The notes under the pieces: model-generated
What the model saw: the letters and a program-made list of their open reading frames with translations, nothing else
The model's database searches: none
Told to the model about the DNA's origin: nothing
DNA from: an uncultured Opitutia bacterium
GTDB taxonomy: Bacteria; Verrucomicrobiota; Verrucomicrobiia; Opitutales; Opitutaceae
NCBI GenBank assembly: GCA_937952235.1
Contig: CALFZM010000180.1
Coordinates: 1-42,732 of the forward strand
Direction of reading: 5' to 3'
DNA length: 42,732 nucleotides
Program-made: the position numbers and the translations under genes
Shown: positions 33,366-40,898 of the stretch, in pieces
Layout: the number at the start of each line of letters is the position of its first letter
Position numbering within the stretch: position 1 is the stretch's first letter

Positions 33366-33385
33366 GCGTCTGTTCACTTTCCGGC

Positions 33386-33718
33386 ATGGCGAAGAAACTT
33401 CCCTTGTCGGACGAAGCGCTCGAGCTCGTGGCGCGGCGTTTTGCCGTGCTGGCGGAGCCGATGCGGCTGCGCCTGATCCAGGCGTTGTTCGATGGGGAGA
33501 AGAACGTGAACACGCTGGTGGAGGAGACCGGCGGCACGCAGGCCAACGTTTCGCGGCACCTGCAGGTCCTGACCCAGGCGCACGTCCTGGGCCGCCGGAA
33601 AGAGGGACTGCAGGTCTTTTATGCGATCGCCGATCCGTCGATCTATCGGTTGTGCGAACTCGTGTGCGGCAGCCTCGAGAAGCAATTCACGAAGCACGCC
33701 GAGGTCCTCGGCGGGTAG
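33386..33718 (+). CDS. ArsR/SmtB-family repressor of the efflux operon
   Basis: A 110-residue winged-helix regulator, likely dimeric and cytoplasmic. RRFAVLAEPMRLRLIQALFDGEK is the N-terminal ArsR signature, and GGTQANVSRHLQVLTQAHVLGRR is the recognition helix region. VFYAIADPSIYRL is the wing and last helix. C90 and C94 (CELVC) lie in the C-terminal helix and could act as a thiol or metal switch; the N-terminal cysteine of BigR/SqrR-type persulfide sensors is absent. I prefer the ATG at 33386. An ATG at 33359 is only seven bases after the -10 element, in the expected transcription start region, and overlaps the opposing -35. Confidence 0.85.
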   Translation: MAKKLPLSDEALELVARRFAVLAEPMRLRLIQALFDGEKNVNTLVEETGGTQANVSRHLQVLTQAHVLGRRKEGLQVFYAIADPSIYRLCELVCGSLEKQFTKHAEVLGG

Positions 33719-33741
33719 GAAGCCGACGCCGCGGCGCGGCC

Positions 33742-33817
33742 GGCAGAGCGGGTTGTCCGCAGGCTGCCACGGAACGAACCTTCGAACGTCAGCCGCCTGG
33801 GGACAGGCGGCTCCACC
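33742..33817. repeat. REPIN-like inverted pair between arsR and metW
   Basis: The right unit (33791-33817) is identical to the right unit of the arn-operon copy; identity extends five bases leftward, giving 32 identical bases. The left unit (33742-33768, starting GGCAGAGC) is diverged, with G-T wobbles and two lost pairs in its stem. The spacer is 22 bases, the same as in the arn copy. The pair fills the gap between two convergent genes and could act as their shared 3' mRNA end. Confidence 0.8.
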
Positions 33818-33832
33818 TGCAGCCGTGGCCGC

Positions 33833-34438
33833 TCAGCGCGCCAGGTCGTAGAGCGCGTAGCCGGCGAGCAGGTTGGGCAGGCCGGGGCAGGGGTCGTGCC
33901 AGTTGCCGGCGAGGTGCGCCCGGCGGGCGATGCGAATCCCCTTCAAGGCGCAGAAATGTTCGAAGTCGGCGATCGTGACCGGATTGGCGGGGCGGCTCTC
34001 GAACCACTCGGTGGTGTACACCGCATTGCGGATCTTGCGTCCGCGCACGAGCATGTTGATCCGGTTTTTCCAGAAACCGTGGTTCACGAAGCCAACCGTC
34101 AGCGCGCGCCCGACCCGCAGCGCCTCGAGGATGACTCCGGTCGGGTCGGACAACTCCTGCACCGTGCGCGAGCAGATCACGCGGTCGAAATGCTTTTCGG
34201 GAAAGGCGCGCATGAAGGCGATCATGTCTCCCTGGTAGGCCGGCAGGCCGCGGCGGATACAGGCGCTGATCTTGGCGAAATCCAGGTCCACGCCGACTCC
34301 GGACACCTTCTTGGTCTGCACGAGGAAATCGAGCAGCGTCCCCTTGCCGCAGCCGAGGTCGAGCACCCGGGTGTTGGGTTCGACCCAGCCGCCGATGATC
34401 TCCATGTCGACGGTGCGCTTCTCGACGGTGCGGTTCAT
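33833..34438 (-). CDS. metW: MetW methionine biosynthesis protein
   Basis: A 201-residue methyltransferase-fold protein of the MetW family. MetW works with MetX in homoserine acylation in bacteria that carry the pair. Conserved features are the SAM-like motif TRVLDLGCGKGTLLDFLV, CIRRGLPAYQGDMIAFM, and VICSRTVQELSDPTGVILEALRVG, which is close to MetW. KNRINMLVRGRKIRNA and WFESRPANPVTIADFEHFC are further family segments. The ATG at 34438 starts at MNRTVEKRTV; an earlier ATG adds seven unsupported residues. It follows metX by 109 bp on the same strand. Confidence 0.93.
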   Translation of the reverse strand: MNRTVEKRTVDMEIIGGWVEPNTRVLDLGCGKGTLLDFLVQTKKVSGVGVDLDFAKISACIRRGLPAYQGDMIAFMRAFPEKHFDRVICSRTVQELSDPTGVILEALRVGRALTVGFVNHGFWKNRINMLVRGRKIRNAVYTTEWFESRPANPVTIADFEHFCALKGIRIARRAHLAGNWHDPCPGLPNLLAGYALYDLAR

Positions 34439-34547
34439 GGTGACACAAGGATGGAGCAACCGGGAACGACACGAAACCCACGAAAGCGGAGGCGAAGGAG
34501 TCGGGACATTTCCTTATGGCGGGTGATGCGAGGTGGGCCCGCCGACG

Positions 34548-35747
34548 TCAGATCGAATAGTCGAACTCGTACGGCTGCTCGCGCTCGAGGAAGCCGCGCA
34601 CGAGCCCGTAAAGGTCCTCCGACTCGAGCAGGAACGAGTCGTGACCGAGATCGGTGTCGAGTTCGGCGTAGCTGGCCCGCTTCCCCGCGCGCAGCAGGGC
34701 GAGCGCGAGGTCCCGGTTTTGCTCGGGCGGAAACAGCCAGTCGCTGGTGAAGCCGACGACGAGCGTCTCGCTCTCGACCCCGGCGAACGCCCGTTCGATG
34801 GAGCCGTAGGCCTGGGTGAGGTCGAACTGGTCGAGCGCCCGCGTGATATAAAGGTACGAATTGGCGTCGAACCGGTTGATGAAACTCTGCCCCTGGTGGC
34901 GCAGGTAGCCCTCGACCTCGAACTGCACGTCGAACGTGTACGCGCTGGTGTTGGCGTTCTCCTTTTTCCGCCGGCCGAACTTCCGGTCCATGCTCGCATC
35001 GGAGACATACGTGATGTGCGCCATCATGCGCGCGATCGCCAGGCCGACGCGCGGACCGCTTTCCCGGGCGTAATCGCCGCGATTCCACGCGGGGTCCTGC
35101 ATGATCGCCTGACGCCCGACCTCGTTGAACGCGATCGCCTGTGCGCTTTCCCGGCCGGTGGTGGCCATGGCTAGGACGCGCCGGACGAAACGCGGATACT
35201 CGATCGCCAGTTGCAGCGCCTGCATGCCCCCCATCGAGCCGCCGATCACCCCGTGCAGCTCGCTCACGCCCAGGTGCTCCAGCAGGTGCTTCTGCGCCCG
35301 CACCATGTCGGGAATCGTGACGAACGGAAACAGGATGCCGTAAGGGCGGCCGGTTTGCGGGTTGATCGACAACGGCCCCGTCGAGCCCTGGCAGCCCCCG
35401 AGTACATTCGCGCAGATCACGTAGAACCGGCGCGTGTCCACCGCCTTGCCCGGGCCGATGAGATTGTTCCACCAGCCCGGCTTCCGGTCGTCGGGCGAAT
35501 GCCAGCCGGCGCAGTGATGATCGCCGCTCAGTGCATGGCAGATCAGGATCGCGTTGTCGCGCGTGGCATTGAGCGCACCGTAGGTCTCGTACCGGAGGGT
35601 GAACTCCGGGAGGATCTGGCCGCTCTGAAAGCGGAATTCGTTGCGATAGGTGAAATCCCGCGGCGTCACCAAGCCGACATCTCCGCTCGCGCGATATCGC
35701 GGCGGAGCTTCGGCGGGAGCGCTGGAAATTTCCACGTCGTCGGTCAT
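34548..35747 (-). CDS. metX: Homoserine O-acyltransferase
   Basis: A 399-residue alpha/beta-hydrolase enzyme that activates homoserine with an acyl group, the committed step to methionine. The nucleophile is S171 in VIGGSMGGMQALQL. HALSGDHHCAGWHSPDD and CANVLGGCQGSTGPLSINP are typical MetX segments, and the catalytic Asp and His are near FTSDWLFPPEQ and TDLGHDSFLLE. The family is normally called acetyltransferase, but some MetX proteins use succinyl-CoA; the sequence alone does not settle this. It is upstream of metW on the same strand. No Shine-Dalgarno is obvious before the ATG. Confidence 0.95.
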   Translation of the reverse strand: MTDDVEISSAPAEAPPRYRASGDVGLVTPRDFTYRNEFRFQSGQILPEFTLRYETYGALNATRDNAILICHALSGDHHCAGWHSPDDRKPGWWNNLIGPGKAVDTRRFYVICANVLGGCQGSTGPLSINPQTGRPYGILFPFVTIPDMVRAQKHLLEHLGVSELHGVIGGSMGGMQALQLAIEYPRFVRRVLAMATTGRESAQAIAFNEVGRQAIMQDPAWNRGDYARESGPRVGLAIARMMAHITYVSDASMDRKFGRRKKENANTSAYTFDVQFEVEGYLRHQGQSFINRFDANSYLYITRALDQFDLTQAYGSIERAFAGVESETLVVGFTSDWLFPPEQNRDLALALLRAGKRASYAELDTDLGHDSFLLESEDLYGLVRGFLEREQPYEFDYSI

Positions 35748-35771
35748 CCGGAAACATCAAGCAACCACTAC

Positions 35772-35799
35772 CGGCCGGGCGATGCAAGTAACGGCCGGG
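35772..35799. promoter_or_regulatory. Direct repeats upstream of metX
   Basis: CGGCCGGG occurs at 35772-35779 and again at 35792-35799, exactly 20 bp apart, or about two helical turns. Both are within 55 bp upstream of the metX start and each contains the palindrome CGGCCG. This spacing would suit a regulator bound on one face of the helix. No SAM riboswitch fold is recognised in the 97-bp gap. Chance is possible at this GC content. Confidence 0.35.
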
Positions 35800-35844
35800 T
35801 TATGACGCGTGCGTGGTCGCAGCGAAAGGCCAGGGTGCGGCTGC

Positions 35845-36582
35845 CTACGCGATGCGCTCGTCGATCTCCTCGTTGGAGAACACCACCTGCACATCGTCGT
35901 TGTCGTCGAGCGCCTCATGGAGCTTTTCCAGCACGGCAGCCACGGCCCGGTCGTGCACCGGGACCAGCGTGGTGGGAATGTAGGCAATCTCCGCACTTTC
36001 CGTCCGGATGCCTTTCTGTTCCAGCGCCTGCGCGACCTTGTCGAAGGCGTGGATGTCGCAGCGGATTTCGAAGCCCTGCTCGCTGGCGATGACGTCGTCC
36101 GCGCCGGCTTCCAGCGCGATCTCCATCAGCGCGTCCTCGCTTGCCCGCTCCCGGGCCACCAGGAACTGGCCCGCGTGCAGGAACTGGAACGACACGGCGC
36201 CGCTGGAGGCGAGGTTGCCGCCATGCTTGGCGAAGGCGGAGCGCACGTCCTGCGCCGTCCGCTGCTTGTTGTCGGTCGTGGCCTTCACGACGAAGGCGAC
36301 GCCGCCCGGGCCGTAGCCTTCGTACGTCATTTCCTCGAACACCACGCCGGGCAGCTCGCCGGTCCCCTTCTTGATCGCGCGGTCGACGTTGTCGGCGGGC
36401 ATGTTGGCATCCCGCGCCTTGATCACGAGCGTGCGCAGCCGGGCGTTGGCGCCGGGGTCGCCGCCTCCCGCCTTCGCCGCCAGCGTGATGTCGCGCGAGA
36501 GGCGGGAAAACACCTTCCCCTTGCGCGCATCCGTGACGGCCTTCAGCCGCTTGACCTTCGACCACTTGTTGTGACCAGCCAT
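35845..36582 (-). CDS. yebC: YebC/PmpR-family protein
   Basis: A 245-residue cytoplasmic protein of the YebC/TACO1 family. Members have been described as transcription regulators, and more recently as helpers of translation at difficult sequences. The start MAGHNKWSKVKRLK is the family hallmark. FSRLSRDITLAAKAGGGDP, MPADNVDRAIKKGTGE, YEGYGPGGVAFVV and DNKQRTAQDVRSAFAKHGG follow in the usual order. The C-terminal region ends in an acidic tail. It is downstream of yidC by 87 bp, which include a heptamer array, and upstream of metX by 97 bp. Confidence 0.96.
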   Translation of the reverse strand: MAGHNKWSKVKRLKAVTDARKGKVFSRLSRDITLAAKAGGGDPGANARLRTLVIKARDANMPADNVDRAIKKGTGELPGVVFEEMTYEGYGPGGVAFVVKATTDNKQRTAQDVRSAFAKHGGNLASSGAVSFQFLHAGQFLVARERASEDALMEIALEAGADDVIASEQGFEIRCDIHAFDKVAQALEQKGIRTESAEIAYIPTTLVPVHDRAVAAVLEKLHEALDDNDDVQVVFSNEEIDERIA

Positions 36583-36632
36583 GGGGAGGAAAAGGACCGA
36601 GCCTCGAGGCGCCTGGAGACCGTCGGTAAGTC

Positions 36633-36674
36633 CGATGCCTGATGCTCGCTACCTGCTACTCGCTGCTCCCTACT
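36633..36674. repeat. Heptanucleotide tandem repeat at the end of yidC
   Basis: Six consecutive 7-base units read CGATGCC, TGATGCT, CGCTACC, TGCTACT, CGCTGCT and CCCTACT. The last unit includes the yidC stop codon (36670-36672 on plus). The period is exact while bases vary, mainly by transitions. A related array lies at the end of purB (5-74). Confidence 0.65.
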
Positions 36675-38454
36675 TCTTCTTCCCCGGCGTCACGTTCTTC
36701 ATCGCCTTCCCGCCGCCGACGGGCTTGGCGGGCGCCGGCTGCTCGGGATCCTTCATCCGATTGATCACGAGCTGCTGGCCGATGGAGAACAGGCCGTTGA
36801 CGGTCGAGTAGAGCGCCAGCGCGCACGAAAAGAAGTAGCAGATGAACGTGAAGATGACCGGCATGAAGCGCATCATCTTCATCTGGAGATTGTCGACGGA
36901 GGGCGACGGGGTGAGCCGCATCTGGATGTACATCGTCGCGCCCATCAGGAGCGGCATGATGTTGATCGGGATTCCGAACGGACGCGCGATGGTGTCGGGG
37001 GCCGAGAGGTCGTGCGCCCACAGGAACGGCTGGAAACGCAGCTCGGCGGGACTCTGCAGCATCGCGAAGAACCCGACGAACAGGGGCATCGTGATCAGGA
37101 TCGGCAGGCAGCCTCCCATGGGGTTGACGCGATGGGTCTTGAAAAGCTCCATCGTCGCCTGCTGCTGCTTCTGCGGGTTGTCCTTATACTTCTCCCGGAT
37201 CTCCTGCATGAGCGGCTGCAGCTTGGACATGCGCTTGGCCGACTTCGACGCCGCGAGGGTGAACGGCAGGCTGACGATCTTCAGCACGATCGTCATGAGG
37301 ATGATCGCCACTCCCCAGTTGCCGACCAGGTTGTGCATCCAGTTCATCAGCAGGTTGAGGAACGGCGCGATGTAGCCGCTCAGGAAGATCCGGTTGAAGA
37401 AGTACTCCGTGTACGGAAGAACCTTCTCCTCGCTCTTCTCGAACTTCGCCAGCCGGCGGTATTCCTGCGGGCCGACGTAGAGCAGGCCGGAGAGTTTGGC
37501 GGTGCCGTTGCCGGCCAGCACCGGAAGGTCGAAGCGCGCCGCGCCGGTCAATCCGATGTTGGCCACGCTCGATTCCGGGAACGCCGGCAGCTCGATGCGC
37601 CGAACCACGACGCCGCTGCCGGGCGCATCCGGGGAATAGATGCTGGCGAAAAAGTGATTCTTCGCTGCCGCCCACCGCACCTGCCCGGGACGTTCGAGCG
37701 CCGCCAGGGGCGCCTTGCCGGCGCCGACGAGCGAGCCGATGCCGCCGCCCTCCAGCTCGCCCCGGTTCAGGTAGTGCGTGTCGTCCCCATCGTAGTACGC
37801 CACATTGAGGTACTGCCCGTTGTCGTGGGCATCGACGAGAGCCGCGGTGCCGACGCTGAGCCCCACCCGCCCGAGGGGCGACGTGGCGTCGCCGAGATTG
37901 CGAAACGTGGTCTCGTGGTGAATCCGGTACGGATCGGCACCGGGTTCGCCGTCCGCGAGCAACCGGAACCGGCGCGTCACCTCGACCCGGTTCTCGAGCA
38001 CGGCCCGGTAGACCACTTCCGTGGCGGTGGCGGACACGATCTCGTACGCCCGCTCCCGGCCGAGCCCGGGAAACTCCGTCAGGGCGAGAATGGGGTTGGC
38101 GTGAGCCTGGTTGAAAATGTAGGGCGCGGGACGTCCCTGCACCGCGGGATGCTTCTTGAAGGCCACGTCGCGCACCGCGCCCCCGAAGTTGGTCAGTCGC
38201 ACCTCGACGAAATCGTTCGCCAGCGTCGTGATCTGCGCCGCGGCGGGGTCCGCGGTAACGGCCGCGAATGCTCCCGTCGGTGCATTCACGGGTGCGGCGG
38301 GCGAGGCGGCTGCCGCGGGCGTGCCAGGCGCCGCCGGAGTCGCGGGCGCTGCAACCGGCGCAGGCGGGGCGGGCGGCGGCTTCGGGCTGAAGTAGATGAT
38401 CGCAAACGCGGCGAGCAGGAGGACGACGCCGATGGTGGTGTTCTTCTTGTCCAT
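36670..38454 (-). CDS. yidC: Membrane protein insertase YidC
   Basis: A 594-residue Gram-negative-type YidC that inserts and folds inner-membrane proteins, with or without SecYEG. The first helix (GVVLLLAAFAIIYF) is followed by a Pro/Ala-rich linker (about residues 25-65), a periplasmic P1 beta-sandwich domain (about 70-360), and the conserved five-helix insertase core starting near FFNRIFLSGYIAPFLNLLMNWMH. NWGVAIILMTIVLKIVSLPFT, PKQ-type coiled-coil helices (MQEIREKYKDNPQKQQQ) and GGCLPILITMPLFVGFF follow. The tail is basic (GGGKAMKNVTPGKKK). The ATG at 38454 shares one base with the yidD stop. Confidence 0.97.
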   Translation of the reverse strand: MDKKNTTIGVVLLLAAFAIIYFSPKPPPAPPAPVAAPATPAAPGTPAAAASPAAPVNAPTGAFAAVTADPAAAQITTLANDFVEVRLTNFGGAVRDVAFKKHPAVQGRPAPYIFNQAHANPILALTEFPGLGRERAYEIVSATATEVVYRAVLENRVEVTRRFRLLADGEPGADPYRIHHETTFRNLGDATSPLGRVGLSVGTAALVDAHDNGQYLNVAYYDGDDTHYLNRGELEGGGIGSLVGAGKAPLAALERPGQVRWAAAKNHFFASIYSPDAPGSGVVVRRIELPAFPESSVANIGLTGAARFDLPVLAGNGTAKLSGLLYVGPQEYRRLAKFEKSEEKVLPYTEYFFNRIFLSGYIAPFLNLLMNWMHNLVGNWGVAIILMTIVLKIVSLPFTLAASKSAKRMSKLQPLMQEIREKYKDNPQKQQQATMELFKTHRVNPMGGCLPILITMPLFVGFFAMLQSPAELRFQPFLWAHDLSAPDTIARPFGIPINIMPLLMGATMYIQMRLTPSPSVDNLQMKMMRFMPVIFTFICYFFSCALALYSTVNGLFSIGQQLVINRMKDPEQPAPAKPVGGGKAMKNVTPGKKK

Positions 38455-38795
38455 TACAGAGTGGGGAGAGAGGGAACTTCGGCGCGGCGGCACTGCGGTC
38501 TTACCCGGCGGGGTGGCACCGGATCAAATCCGCCCGGATGCAGCGGCGTGCACTTGAGCAGCCGTCGTATTGCCAGGCCGGTCCCGGCCAGCGCCCCGTG
38601 GGTCGCGATCGCGCCGGCGGCGTAGTGGGAGCAGGTGGGGTGGAAACGGCAGCCGCAGGCTCCGGCCGTCACGACGGGCAGCAGCGGAGACAGCGTTCGC
38701 TGGTAAATCCAGATCAGCCCCAGCAACGCGCGGGAGGGCAGGCCAGCCAGCGCGCCCGCCGCACGCGCGGCCGGTGACGGCGGCTCCGGCTTCAT
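38454..38795 (-). CDS. yidD: YidD membrane protein insertion efficiency factor
   Basis: A 113-residue small protein with the YidD core: LIWIYQRTLSPLLPVV, CRFHPTCSHYAAGAI and IRRLLKCTPLHPGGFDPVP. It attaches to the inner membrane by an amphipathic N-terminus and assists insertion with YidC. The Pro/Ala-rich N-terminus and the basic C-terminal extension (RRVRPQCRRAEVPSLPTL) make it longer than typical YidD. Its start overlaps the rnpA stop as ATGA and its stop overlaps the yidC start as TAATG, so the three are translationally coupled. Confidence 0.93.
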   Translation of the reverse strand: MKPEPPSPAARAAGALAGLPSRALLGLIWIYQRTLSPLLPVVTAGACGCRFHPTCSHYAAGAIATHGALAGTGLAIRRLLKCTPLHPGGFDPVPPRRVRPQCRRAEVPSLPTL

Positions 38796-39163
38796 GACGC
38801 TCCGGCCGGTCCGATCTGCCGGCAGCCTTCGATGAATCGCTTCTCCAGCTCGGGCAACGGCCACCGGGCCGCCGCGTCCCGCGCGATCAGCAAAAGGTCA
38901 CAGGTGGAAGGCACGTGCTGTTGATGCTGGCGAAACACTTCACGCAACCGCCGCTTGGCCCGATTACGGCGGACGGCCACGCCGACCGCCTTGCCCGACG
39001 CGATCACGCAGACCCGGGACACCGCGGCGCCCCCTGGAACCGTGGCGTCAGCGCGGTGCTTCCACCACAGGGTGAAGGCCCGGCAATCCACCCGTCGTCC
39101 CTCTTCCCGCACCGCCCGGATCTCGCCGGGCCGGCGCAGGTGCTGCGCAGCGAGGAAACGCAT
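38792..39163 (-). CDS. rnpA: Ribonuclease P protein component
   Basis: A 123-residue basic protein that binds the RNase P RNA and helps it process tRNA 5' ends. VGVAVRRNRAKRRLREVFRQ is the conserved RNR motif and CDLLLIARDAAARWPLPELE is the C-terminal region. RFLAAQHLRRPGEIRAVREEG is the typical N-terminus, so the ATG at 39163 is chosen over one eight residues upstream. It follows rpmH by 62 bp. The catalytic RNA is not visible in this window. Confidence 0.93.
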   Translation of the reverse strand: MRFLAAQHLRRPGEIRAVREEGRRVDCRAFTLWWKHRADATVPGGAAVSRVCVIASGKAVGVAVRRNRAKRRLREVFRQHQQHVPSTCDLLLIARDAAARWPLPELEKRFIEGCRQIGPAGAS

Positions 39164-39225
39164 GGTCCGTGCTCGGGTCGCGATCAATCGTCACGGACGG
39201 ACACTGGCAGTGGCGCGCTCTCCGG

Positions 39226-39363
39226 TCAGACCACCGTCAGCCGCTTCCGTCCCTTCAGCCGGCGAGCCTTGATAACCTTGCGGCCGCTCTTCGTGGCCAT
39301 CCGGGCACGGTAACCAATCTTGCGGGCGCGCTTCTTGCGGTGCGGGCGGAATGTGGGTTTCAT
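39226..39363 (-). CDS. rpmH: Large ribosomal subunit protein bL34
   Basis: A 45-residue, highly basic ribosomal protein, too short for many gene finders. The start MKPTFRPHRKKRARKIGYR and the core MATKSGRKVIKARRLKGRKR are diagnostic of bL34. The stop is TGA at 39228-39226. It heads the conserved rpmH-rnpA-yidD-yidC block. An AAAG-containing stretch lies just upstream of the ATG. In many bacteria this block is beside dnaA and the origin, but neither is visible here. Confidence 0.97.
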   Translation of the reverse strand: MKPTFRPHRKKRARKIGYRARMATKSGRKVIKARRLKGRKRLTVV

Positions 39364-39653
39364 GATCTTTAGAGAAAAAGAGGGTCAGAGGTGCCCCAGC
39401 GGCAGGGGGGTGTCAAGGGTGGGGTTTACGCCCAACGCCGTGCCGCAGACGGGGCCGCGCCCGCTTCCCCGCAGCGCGTCATCCCTGGCGCCGTGCCCGG
39501 TGGAAAGTGCGGCCCCGCGGCGCGGGGTTCGCGGCCATCCATATCAAAACGGTTACGGTATCGGCATCGCCGCAGAGGAGCAGGGACGGGATGACTGCGG
39601 CCGCCGGAGCGACGCGGAAATGTTCCCCGTCGATCCCCGGTTCCAGTCCGACC
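39364..39653. other. Divergent gap between rpmH and the HAF-type gene
   Basis: This 290-bp stretch is the largest gap in the window. TTGACA (39416-39411, minus) could be a -35 for rpmH, but no good -10 follows at the right distance. CCCCGC (39513-39518) and GCGGGG (39522-39527) make a tight hairpin with a 3-base loop and no T-run. No DnaA-box cluster, tRNA or small ORF is evident. Confidence 0.5.
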
Positions 39654-40766
39654 ATGATCAAACACCTCCTCGCTCCCATCGTCTCCCCCCGCCTCGCAGC
39701 TTTCGCCCGGGCCGGCGTTTTCGCCGCCGCGGCCGCGGCTCCCCTCTCGGCGCAATCCAGCTACTCGGTCGTCGACCTGAGCCAGGGCCCCGGCTTCGAC
39801 TACGCCGCTGAAACGCGTGCCGGCGTGACGGTCGGTTCCCGATCGCCGGCCGCGGCGCAGCCGTCGCGGGCGGCCCTTTGGAATGGAGCCACGTATGTCG
39901 ACCTGCATCCCGCGTCCCTCCTCGGAGCTGGCGCACGTTCCTCCGCCACCAGCACGGCGAATGGCGTGCAGGTAGGCTCCGGCGGTGGCTCCTTCACGGC
40001 GAACCGCACCGCCGCCCTCGTCTGGCGCGGGAGTGCGGAGTCCGCCGCGTTGTTGAGTGTTCCGTTCGTTCCCTTCAGCTCCCAGGCGCTCGGCACCGAC
40101 GGTACCTTGGTGGTCGGGTCCGCCTATGGCTTCGACCGGGACGGCGTTTCCGTCGACACCGGCCACGCGATGCTGTGGAACCTGGCCACAGGCACTGCCA
40201 CCGATCTGGCGAAGGGCGGCACCGCCTTCGGCATCGCCGGCGGCCAGCAAGTCGGGCACGTGCTGAAAGGCACGGCCAACGCCGCGTTGTGGCGCGGCAC
40301 CGCCCGGTCGCTGGTCTCGCTGCATCCGAAGGGTGCGTTCTCCTCGTCCGCCACGGCCACCGACGGTTCCCGCCAGGTGGGGTACGTCGCCTACGAGGTT
40401 CGCGTCCGCGCCGAAGCTGCCAAGGGCAATCACAATGCGATCTTCACCTACGCGACGGTCTGGTCCGGCACCGCCACGAGTGCGATCGGCATTCACGACG
40501 GCCGGTTCCAGCACACCTACGCGCTGGGCGTCTCGGGGCCCTACATCGTCGGCTACGGCGGCCTGCAGTCCGCGATCGGCACCCCGGCCTACTCCCACGC
40601 CCTCGTCTGGGACGCCAACTATGTCGCCACGGATCTGAACGCCTTCCTGCCGCCCGGCTTCGTCGGCGCGCAGGCCACGAGCGTCGACTCCGCCGGCTAC
40701 ATCTCGGGGTACATGATGAGCGCGTCCGGCGAGCGCCGCGCGATTGTCTGGATTCCCAATTTCTGA
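39654..40766 (+). CDS. Secreted HAF-type repeat protein
   Basis: A 370-residue exported protein. The signal peptide runs to about residue 34 (ARAGVFAAAAAAPLSAQS), so it is probably periplasmic or extracellular. The mature part is built from repeats of about 45-50 residues alternating a G.QVG or GTLVVGSAY turn with AxLW or ALVW.G strands: AALWNGATYVDLHP, AALVWRGSAES, AMLWNLATGTATDL, AALWRGTARSLVSL, ALVWDANYVATDL. This matches HAF-type beta-propeller repeats. No catalytic motif is seen; no sorting tag is seen either. The ATG at 39654 is chosen for the signal peptide. A strong terminator follows. Confidence 0.78.
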   Translation: MIKHLLAPIVSPRLAAFARAGVFAAAAAAPLSAQSSYSVVDLSQGPGFDYAAETRAGVTVGSRSPAAAQPSRAALWNGATYVDLHPASLLGAGARSSATSTANGVQVGSGGGSFTANRTAALVWRGSAESAALLSVPFVPFSSQALGTDGTLVVGSAYGFDRDGVSVDTGHAMLWNLATGTATDLAKGGTAFGIAGGQQVGHVLKGTANAALWRGTARSLVSLHPKGAFSSSATATDGSRQVGYVAYEVRVRAEAAKGNHNAIFTYATVWSGTATSAIGIHDGRFQHTYALGVSGPYIVGYGGLQSAIGTPAYSHALVWDANYVATDLNAFLPPGFVGAQATSVDSAGYISGYMMSASGERRAIVWIPNF

Positions 40767-40792
40767 CGTCCGCCGGCACGAGACGTCTTCCA

Positions 40793-40817
40793 CCCCGCCG
40801 TCCGGCGGGGTTTTTTT
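40793..40817 (+). terminator. Intrinsic terminator after the HAF-type gene
   Basis: CCCCGCC (40793-40799) and GGCGGGG (40804-40810) form a perfect 7-bp stem with loop GTCC, followed by seven T (40811-40817). It lies 27 bp after the stop codon and is the only textbook intrinsic terminator I find in the window. Confidence 0.95.
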
Positions 40818-40898
40818 GCGTCGCGATCCTGCCGGAATGAGTTGAGCCCGGAGCGGTCGGTTGACTCGCTGGGAGCAACCCCAACCGGAGGCCACCTC

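Noticed and set aside
33359..33385. The first ATG as the ArsR start
   Set aside because: It lies seven bases after the predicted -10 and inside the opposing -35, and the extra residues are not part of the family.
35748..35844. A SAM riboswitch before metX
   Set aside because: No known SAM or SAH riboswitch core or terminator could be matched in the 97-bp leader; only direct repeats were seen.
39364..39653. A replication origin beside rpmH
   Set aside because: No dnaA gene, DnaA-box cluster or AT-rich unwinding region is present; the block order alone is not proof.
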